Shown here one piece after another: positions 56,944 to 64,000 of a DNA stretch of 64,000 nt. Under the pieces are notes generated by a model. That model ran no database searches, was not told where the DNA came from, and worked only from the letters and a program-made list of their open reading frames with translations. Each line of letters starts with the position of its first letter. Position 1 is the first letter of the stretch. The DNA comes from Histoplasma ohiense (Eukaryota; Ascomycota; Eurotiomycetes; Onygenales; Ajellomycetaceae), in contig JAEVHH010000003.1 of assembly GCA_017607445.1 (NCBI GenBank), positions 1,302,001 through 1,366,000 of the forward strand, read 5' to 3'. The position numbers and the translations under genes were made by a program.

Positions 56944-57351
56944 TCAAAACCATCGCCTCAACTTACTCTCCGGCTTCCGATTCATCTTCCCATTCTTCTC
57001 ATCCTCCTCCTCCGCAAGCCGCAGCGTTTCCTCCGTGATAAGTAAATCCCGTTCAATGAGTTCTGCCCAATTCTGCAAGTCCCCCACTTCGTTTAGGCCC
57101 TTTCTACCCATATCAGCCAGTTTCTCCAATTCCTTTGACTGCCTCGCGAGATCTTGGGTCGTTTTCTTCAGTTTCTCCTCCTGCTTCTTGATGGCATTGT
57201 CATTGTCGTGAAGTGCCTGCGCACGCATACGCAGGTCGGCATCCAAGTTTGTTCCGACAGAAGTCAGAGAGGCAGTGAAGGCGGCCTTTGCTTCGGTTGT
57301 TTCTTGTGTATGCGCGGTGGCCATAGAGGTGGATGGAGAGGAGTCGTTCAT
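56944..57351 (-). CDS. BLOC-1 subunit 1-like protein (BLOS1/GCN5L1 family)
   Basis: A single exon of 135 residues. After a serine/threonine-rich N-terminus (a second ATG at codon 10 is possible), the protein is one long coiled coil, ending EVGDLQNWAELIERDLLITE before a basic tail. That block matches the conserved end of BLOC-1 subunit 1, whose animal members have EIGDVENWARSIELDM. BLOC-1 acts in endosomal sorting. In fungi a reduced complex is known. The gene lies 125 bases from the transposon, whose insertion sits beyond its stop codon. Confidence 0.75.
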   Translation of the reverse strand: MNDSSPSTSMATAHTQETTEAKAAFTASLTSVGTNLDADLRMRAQALHDNDNAIKKQEEKLKKTTQDLARQSKELEKLADMGRKGLNEVGDLQNWAELIERDLLITEETLRLAEEEDEKNGKMNRKPESKLRRWF

Positions 57352-58362
57352 GGCTTTATATATCCAGTTATTTCCCTAGTTTTGAATGGAAAGATTTATG
57401 GATTGGTTGGTTCTCCGGTTGTAGGGTTTTGATGCACTATATATATCCTTCGGATATTGCAGAAAGTGTGTGCCCAACAGAACTCCTTGATCAAAAGCGA
57501 ATTTTGAAGATATCACGTAGTTCTAAGAAGCAAATCCAAAGTCCTCTCGACTGAATTTTCACTCCGGCAGGGTCAAACACAATAGTAAATAAGCCTGCCA
57601 AGTCAGGAATTCTCTACAGCCCGGAGGAGCAAGTGAACAACATGACGAGCATCCAACGACCCCGCCATGCAAATCACGCGCCATGCAGGTGCCTGCCTGC
57701 GTCTAGACGCTACATGTCTGCAACTTGGTATGGATAGCCAGCTGGGCCAGTTCTCACATACGGGTGATTTATTTGGCCGTTTCTTGAGAAAAACGGGGAA
57801 TCCTGATATCGAGTCGGGCGTCGAAAATTGTTGCAAACCCGAAAAAACCCCATCAAGCCATAAATTGGCCCTCGGATCCAACTGCTGGTGAGGCCTCAAG
57901 CTATCCGCGAGTTTGTGAAGGGATGTTCATATCCCGCCAGCCCACCCGGTGGCCAACCCAGCGTAGCTCTCGGAGCTGATGGAGCTTGCTATGGGTTGAG
58001 GAAGCGGGAACTTATGCAAGAATGCGTCGTCATTCCAGGTCGGGTTGTTGGTGAGTGGAAAAGCATTTGTTGGCTTGCAGCAAATATGTAGTTGCTTGTA
58101 TGTTCTCATTTGGTAAATAGCTATTAATAAACTTACATCTGCGCTTGACAATTCTGAAATTTGGCAATTGTTATCGCAACCACTCCTGTCTGTTCTTGAG
58201 CTCGAAGGTGGAGAAATTATCAATATTTCTTAGGATCAAACAACCGGGTCAATTTTTTTCAAATATCTCCCAACATGTAATTCTACTATCGCAACTCATC
58301 AGTGTATTCTGGGATCGCCATTGCAGAAAACATGCCATCCCTTTATATCTATATCTCTAGCC
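57352..58362. other. Intergenic, no gene supported
   Basis: 1 kb between the start of the BLOC1S1-like gene and the 3' end of the carboxylase alpha gene. Two short plus-strand frames have no recognisable features. Confidence 0.5.
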
Positions 58363-60537
58363 CTACAACTTCCCCTTGACCTCAACGCCCTGTTCCGGGG
58401 GATCAATTGGCGTTACCTCAGCCAGCAAAATACCTTCTGGCACATCTTCCCCATCTCCATCTTCCAGCTCCAAAGCCCATGTAACTCTCCCCGCCTTTGG
58501 GCTTCGAACTTCGAGTTCCATTTTCATTTGTTTCACAAATGCGATCACGGTGTTTTCCTGGATTTCATCCCCTTCTTCTACAAGCATCTCAGTCAGTTTT
58601 CCGCTCATAGGAAGAGTGATGTGGGAAGAATTGTTTGGGTTTCCTCGTCGATGAGTTGATGATAACGAACTTGACGAGGCCAACGTCCTGGCCAATGTTA
58701 CTCGATACGGGGTAGTCCTTGCTGTTTGAGTCGCAGTTGCTGGAGTTGTGTACTCAATTTCTGCGCTTAGCGAAGTTGGGAATTCGTTGCGGAGAAGTTT
58801 GCTCAGCAGAAGGTGATGAGGAGCTTGGGAGCCGGATCCCTTTATCGAGTTCATGGGCGCCAACTCGACGGACCAAGCATCTCCTTTGCGGAAGAGGACA
58901 CTTGACGATCCAAGAGATAATACCTGGGAGGTGGAGAAGCTGGGTAAGCTGGGTAAGCTTGTTCTATTCAAGCCGGAGCTCGACAGCTGCTTTCCATGTT
59001 GAATGATATCTCCCAAATTCTTTTCCATCCATTGCGTATCGATTTGCCATTCTTGGAACTCGATGTTTCCGATAATTCCTTTGAGGACGTCGATGTTGGT
59101 CTTAACCCCTGATATTCTTGCATCATTCAGCACTCTGCATGCCTTTCGAACTACACCGTCCCAACTGGTGGAGGTGACTATTATTTTTGCCATCATGTTA
59201 TCGAAGTCTGAGCCAATGACTACCGATGACGACCCCGATATATGAGTATCCACTCTGACGCCGTTGCCTGCAGGGACATGGAATTCGGTGATTTTGCCGA
59301 TACTCAAAGCGAAATCGGCGGTTGGATCTTCAGCACATAATCTCAACTGGATTGAATATGTGGCGGGAGGTTGTTCTGGATTCTTTATGTCGCCCAGCCC
59401 CAGATCTCGCAGCGACACCCCTTGGGCTAGCAGAAGCTGTGTCTGGACAAGATCCACTGTTGAAATGCATTCCGTGATTGTATGCTCGACCTGAAGACGG
59501 GGGTTGATTTCTAGAAAATAGAACTTCGATAGTTTCTCGCTGGCCAAGAACTCGAAGGTTCCCAGCGACAAGTACTTGATCTATGTTCCAAGTCAGGGGT
59601 TTGTATCCAATATGATATCTAGGAAGGCAACTTACTTCACTCGCCATCCGTAATGCCGACTCGATGACCCTTTTAATCAAAGTTCTGTTCTTCATCATGG
59701 CAGGCGCACACTCCACGATCTTCTGAAACCTCCGCTGCACACTACAATCTCTTTCCCAGAGATGCCTGACCTCGCCAGTACCATCCCCAACAACCTGAAC
59801 CTCAACGTGATGAAACCCTCCCACTGCAGCCTTTTCCACGAACACCTTTTTGGAAGGGGACTCCCCCGTCGCCCGATCAATAGCAGACTGCAACCCATCA
59901 GGTCCCTTGACAAACCGGATTCCCCGTCCGCCTCCACCATCTACAGCTTTTACCATAACAGGATATCCCACCTCAGCTACAAATTGACGTATCAAGCCAA
60001 TATCGCTTGTTGGCGTTTTCATCGCTTTCAAAATCGGCACACGACATGCCTCCGCCAGCATCTTCGCTTGCAGCTTATCTCCTGTCCTTGCCAGTACCTC
60101 CCAGCCGGGACCGATGACTTTGACCCCAGCTTCCTCCCACATGCGCTGGGCGAATTCTGCACTTTCGCTTAAGAATCCATACCCCGGGTGGATTGTGTCT
60201 ATGGAGTGTTCCCGCGCTAGCTGCACCAGCAAAGCAATATCCATATAGGATGACGGAGATGGCAAGGCAACGGCATGGTGCGGTGCTCCCAAATCACAAT
60301 GTGAGCGGTCATCTGCTGTGTAAAGTGCAAAGGTTTCGATGTTGGGTAATTCACGAGCCGCCTGGAGAATGCGAACTGCGATCTCTCCTCTGAAAAGTAG
60401 CAAATACAAAGTAATTGTGTTAGCTTTCTTGTTACTCATTTTAGCTGTGATTTCTAGTGCCTGAAATCCGCAGGTTTTGCCTACCTATTTGCAACTAATA
60501 GTCGCTTTATGGGACGTGCTGGAGGAGGAGGAGGCAT
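58363..60537 (-). CDS. Acyl-CoA carboxylase alpha subunit (biotin carboxylase plus biotin carrier)
   Basis: Three exons, 60537..60485, 60389..59636 and 59580..58363, give 674 residues in phase (LLVANR-GEIAVRI; RMASE-IKYLSLG). Biotin-carboxylase motifs run in order: VANRGEIAVRI, HPGYGFLSESAEFA, ATP-grasp loop DGGGGRGIRFV, ERDCSVQRRFQKIVE, and the ATP/bicarbonate site EINPRLQVEHT. The C-terminal carrier domain has FVKQMKMELE, the biotinylated lysine being the K of MKM. No mitochondrial presequence is obvious (MPPPPPARPIKRLLV). The size and domain order fit alpha subunits of 3-methylcrotonyl-CoA or propionyl-CoA type carboxylases. Paired head to head with the beta gene, so the two should form one enzyme. 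Substrate is not decided by sequence here. Confidence 0.9.
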
Positions 60538-61309
60538 GATTCTAGAACTTCTTGGGGACTCGGCCAAAGATATGTATAAATACAATTTTCACTATCATTC
60601 AGGAAATGAAAAATAGAAACCCTCCACTTTCATCGACGGAACCAGGTTCCCTTTGTCATAAGTTTGTTGTATGAGCTGAGCGCTACGGAGAAAAGGATGC
60701 TAATCCGTGTCTAATTAGCACAACCAACTTCACATAAACAACTCAGGAATAAACACCATGTCCTTTTCTCTTGAAAGGATTGTTGGAGCAGATCATATTC
60801 TTCAGCCCGTCCGCCGGTGGGGTTCGATATTTCCCGGGGGACTCTCTGATGGAGCAAAGGAGGGCCGAGGTTCGGCACAATGAACAAGCCTGGTACGATC
60901 GCCGGCCAGATTGAACAGATTGAAAATACAAACAGCAGCCGATGGAATGTTTTTATTGTGTTGTTTTATTATCCACAATAGTTGAGGAAAAAAAATGACA
61001 CTATCCCCTCTCATTATACGCTGTTGTATACCTACTGTTCCTTGGGAGGCTCACATGTCGCGCAGCTTTGACTTTGCCGGGTGGCTGCATCGGCACTGGA
61101 TATAGCCGGCAGATATCCCCGAGACCAAATAATCCGGCTATTTAGTTTTTCTCCGTCACTCCCTAACCGATTAACACTCGGTATTATCAGATTCGGATTC
61201 CTATTTACTCTACACGCCTTTCCACAGCACCATTGAGAGAGCGAGGAGTTAGGGAATCTGTCGACCCAACCACGGATAAATCAATTTTGGAGGCAGCTAC
61301 CCAGCCAAA
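60538..61309. promoter_or_regulatory. Divergent promoter of the acyl-CoA carboxylase pair
   Basis: 772 bases between the start codons. CGG/CCG triplets cluster at 60898-60908 (GATCGCCGGCCAG) and 61075-61140 (GCCGGG, ATCGGC, AGCCGGC, TCCGGC), as is usual for sites of Zn2Cys6 regulators. No exact known operator is claimed. Confidence 0.45.
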
Positions 61310-63213
61310 ATGACAGACGATCAACCCTCCAATGGCAGCTCTGGCAGGTCAGATCCCACAAACCCCACAACCCAAGCCACACATCGACTCAATCAGCTCT
61401 CTTCACACATCTCAGGAAATAAGCCGAACAGTAAAAAAGCCAAAAAGTCCCCATCCACGCTTCCAGCAGATTACTCTGATGTCCTCAGCCAAATCGCAAC
61501 CTTACTGTCCCTAGCCGCCACCCCCGACTTACAAAATAGAGGTTATATTCGACAAAAGCAGGCTGGAAAGCTATGGGTCCGCGAGCGCATCGACCAGCTC
61601 CTTGACCCGGGAACGTTTCGCGAAGTAGGATCCATCAGTGGCACAGTGAAATGGAAGCAAACCGGCCCGCTGACAGAGACACCTGTGGCATTTACTCCCA
61701 CCAACAACTTGCAGGGTCTGGGTAAACTGCGGGGCCGGGCCATAGTGCTCACGGCCGACGATTTCAGCATCCGCGGAGGACATGCGGATGGCGCTATAGC
61801 TGAGAAGACCATGTATATGGAGAAGATGGCCGTTGCGATGAAATTGCCGATTATAAAATTAGTGGATGGGAGTTCAGGCGGCGGGAGCGTGACGACGATC
61901 AGAAAGGAAGGATGGTCGTATGTGCCGCATGTTAGTACGTTCCGACCTATGGTTGAGCAGCTTAATTCAGGGGTTCCGAATTTGGGAGCGGTGGTTGGAC
62001 CAGCTGTGAGTTTCTGCTTTATACTAAAATTTGGAAATTAATTTCTGATCGATCCGAATGTTAATTTGAGATGTTTTTTGCAAGTAGATCGGACTGGGGG
62101 CTGCAAGAGTCGTTTCCTGTCACTTTTCGGTCATGGCTGCAGACGTGGGCGCTCTGTTCAACGCCGGCCCAAAGGTCGTTGAAGGCGCCACGTTCGAGGA
62201 GGGTCTCGATTTCCAGGACCTGGGCGGTCCGATGATGCATTGCACAAACGGCACAATAGATAACCTCGCCGCAAACGAGGCAGAATGCTTTGAGCAACTG
62301 AGAACTGTTCTTGGATACTTGCCCAATTCTGGCAGCGAGGCACCACCTACAGTTCCGTGCAGTGACCCAGAAGACAGAGAGGATATTGGACTTCGAACAA
62401 TCATACCAAGGAAGCAAACGAGAATGTATAATCCCCGAACCATCATATCATCTGTTGTTGATAAAGGATCTTGGTTCGAGATCGGGGCATTATGGGGGAC
62501 GACTAGCATCACTGGTTTTGCGAGGCTGGGAGGTCGTCCCATAGGAATTGTATCTTCAAATTGTGAGGTAAACAGCGGCGCGTTGGATGCAGCCGGAAGC
62601 CAGAAATTGACGAGATTTTTGAAGCTGTGTGATGTGATGAACCTCCCGCTTGTTCAATTCGTCGACGTCCGTAAGTACTCTCCACACTTCCTCCTCAATA
62701 AAAACTGACGAGCACCTTACTGATAATCATGAAGCCGGATATGCTATTGGGACTGTAGCTGAAAGGACTGCGACAATGCGCTGGGGTGTAGAGCTTGGCA
62801 AAACCTACTTTTCCACAACAATGCCAATTTTCAGTGTCATTACAAGGCGAGTATTTGGTGTCGCTGGTGGCATTATGGTTGGATGTCGAGATCCCGCGAT
62901 GCAATGTGCCTGGCCTTCCGGGCAATGGGGATCGCTGCCCTTGGACGGCGGAATCGAAGTTGGCCACCGGCATGAACTGCGAGAGGCAGAGAAGGCCGGA
63001 AGAAAGGCAGAACGATACAAGGAGCTAGAGGAGGAGTATCTTCGCCTCATGAATCCCGTTAGGACGGCGAATGCGTTTGGGGTAGAAGAGATTATCGACC
63101 CCAAAGATACACGTTCGATCTGCTGTGCGTGGATTAAACGTGTATATGACGCCATCATTCCCGAGAGGTTATCAGATCGGACAAATGGGAGGATCCAGCC
63201 CAGTTTCTTTTAA
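61310..63213 (+). CDS. Acyl-CoA carboxylase beta subunit (carboxyltransferase)
   Basis: Three exons, 61310..62005, 62088..62670 and 62735..63213, give 585 residues in phase (VVGPA-IGLGAARV; FVDV-P-GYAIGT). N-terminal carboxyltransferase blocks: KQAGKLWVRERIDQLLDPGT, IVLTADDFSIRGG, EKTMYMEKMAVAMKLPIIKL and the glycine-rich oxyanion loop VDGSSGGGSV. The C-terminal half has GSWFEIGALWG, GRPIGIVSSN, LPLVQFVDVPGYAIGT and RRVFGVAGGIMVG. It transfers the carboxyl group from carboxybiotin to an acyl-CoA. The first 60 residues are polar and disordered, not a clear mitochondrial presequence. The loop sequence differs from typical DSGGARI/DSGGANL of PCC and MCC beta chains, so the pair may be a separate fungal clade. 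Confidence 0.9.
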
Positions 63214-63276
63214 GTCTCCTGTCATAGCTAGATAAGTAGTTTTCGTCATTTCAATATAGAAAATAGATCTGTTGTA
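63214..63276. other. Short convergent spacer
   Basis: Only 63 bases separate the beta stop codon from the stop of the kinase gene, so the 3' ends of the two transcripts probably overlap. Confidence 0.6.
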
Positions 63277-64000
63277 TTATTCAACTTTTCCCACACCCTG
63301 TAAAGTTAGATATACATCCGTTCCCCATCCCCACAGGCTCTGCAATGCAATACTACCACCGAAGTATTCTGCATATGCTCTACTTAAGGGTAACCCGTAG
63401 CCAAGGCCAGCGATGCTACTGGTATTGGTTCCGCTGCCGGAGAAAGCATTGAGGGCGTCAATGTTTCCATTATCTCCACTTGGAATATCGTCATCTTTAT
63501 ATGTGGTAAAATTGTAGGACCAGATATTAGAAAGGAGATCGGGATGTACTCCGCCTCCACGATCACGGATGCGGATCGTGATACCTTGACTTGGGGAGAA
63601 AAGGGGAGCAAGCAGCTCATTTCTGTCAGGTAATTCCCCAATGTCCTTGCCAATACGGAAATCCACTTCAGCATCTAATGGATTCTCACCTCCTTGGGAA
63701 TGCTCTTGCACATGGTGGTCTGGCACGTCCGGGGCGGCAGCGATAGTGACCTCCACAGGCTCACGTTCGTTGCCCGATTCCACAACTGCCCGAAAGGCAT
63801 TCTTCAATAATTCCGTAATGATGTATTCCACATGAACAGGTATATGTGCAAAAGTGGCATCCGGTTCTCCGTCAATCACAAGACGCGGTCGAACGCCATA
63901 TTTCAGCTCACATATTTCCGCAACAAATTCTTCGCATGTTCGAATCAACTGTGCGGGCCGAAGCGCGGTATCGATTACTCCAATGTAGTTTGGTGGTGTA
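63277..64000 (-). CDS. Mitochondrial PDK/BCKDK-type protein kinase (C-terminal part; 5' end outside window)
   Basis: Open in one frame from the window edge to the stop at 63277, at least 240 residues. It shows the histidine-kinase-like ATP domain of pyruvate and branched-chain ketoacid dehydrogenase kinases: N-box HVEYIITELLKNAFRAVVES, G1 RIRDRGGGVHPDLL, then NIWSYNFTTY, and G2 GLGYGLPLSRAYAEYFGG with the closing GWGTDVYLTLQ. The upstream part reads PPNYIGVIDTAL and CEEFVAEICELKYGV. These kinases sit in the mitochondrial matrix and inactivate the E1 component of a ketoacid dehydrogenase by phosphorylation. Whether the target is pyruvate or branched-chain dehydrogenase cannot be told from this part. 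Confidence 0.88.
   Translation of the reverse strand, partial: TPPNYIGVIDTALRPAQLIRTCEEFVAEICELKYGVRPRLVIDGEPDATFAHIPVHVEYIITELLKNAFRAVVESGNEREPVEVTIAAAPDVPDHHVQEHSQGGENPLDAEVDFRIGKDIGELPDRNELLAPLFSPSQGITIRIRDRGGGVHPDLLSNIWSYNFTTYKDDDIPSGDNGNIDALNAFSGSGTNTSSIAGLGYGLPLSRAYAEYFGGSIALQSLWGWGTDVYLTLQGVGKVE

Overview
The window is nuclear DNA of a filamentous ascomycete. The evidence is many short GT-AG introns (about 50-120 bases), gene order on both strands with AT-rich intergenic DNA, and a gene set typical of Eurotiomycetes (an AreB-type GATA factor, DUF3431, TMS1/SERINC, a Rad5-like helicase, Spc24, Fis1). Long homopolymer and tetranucleotide tracts, together with transposons almost free of CpG, fit the order Onygenales best, but this is inferred from character only. 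All exon models below are read by eye from splice signals and phase. No alignment or database search was run.

Layout. 1-5 kb: 3' part of a GYF-domain (Smy2-like) gene, then a class-V aminotransferase. 5-10.8 kb: a decayed zone with a broken DsbA/FrnE-like thioredoxin gene, an SRPK-like kinase relic, a small secreted protein of unknown function and microsatellite DNA. 10.8-20.6 kb: an unknown polytopic membrane protein, SPC24 and FIS1 (divergent), a RING-H2 ubiquitin ligase and a DUF3431 protein. 21.3-22.3 kb: a small Tc1-like transposon relic. 23.6-33.4 kb: RRG7 and MED21 (divergent), a Rad5/HLTF-like SNF2 ATPase and a type II PI4-kinase (LSB6). 35.7-37.7 kb: areB, whose long form has no AUG. 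40.2-47.3 kb: an Est1-like/transmembrane fusion with suspicious exon structure, a retroelement-like relic and an MFS transporter with a 16-base exon. 48-53.3 kb: TMS1/SERINC and the mismatch-repair gene PMS1.

53.56-56.82 kb holds the most unusual object, a 3.26-kb DNA transposon flanked by TA. It has long inverted termini, 20-bp subterminal direct repeats (five on the left, three on the right) and two convergent genes. Both genes begin inside the inverted repeat at the same ATGCCCC. One is a Tc1/IS630-type DDE transposase; the other is an unrecognised 582-codon frame. Both are riddled with stop codons and nearly CpG-free, yet the second shows no frameshift.

57-64 kb: a BLOC1S1-like gene, then a divergent pair encoding the biotin (alpha) and carboxyltransferase (beta) subunits of an acyl-CoA carboxylase. 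The beta gene converges on the 3' part of a mitochondrial PDK/BCKDK-type kinase gene. The three may form a small branched-chain or short-chain acyl-CoA metabolism neighbourhood.
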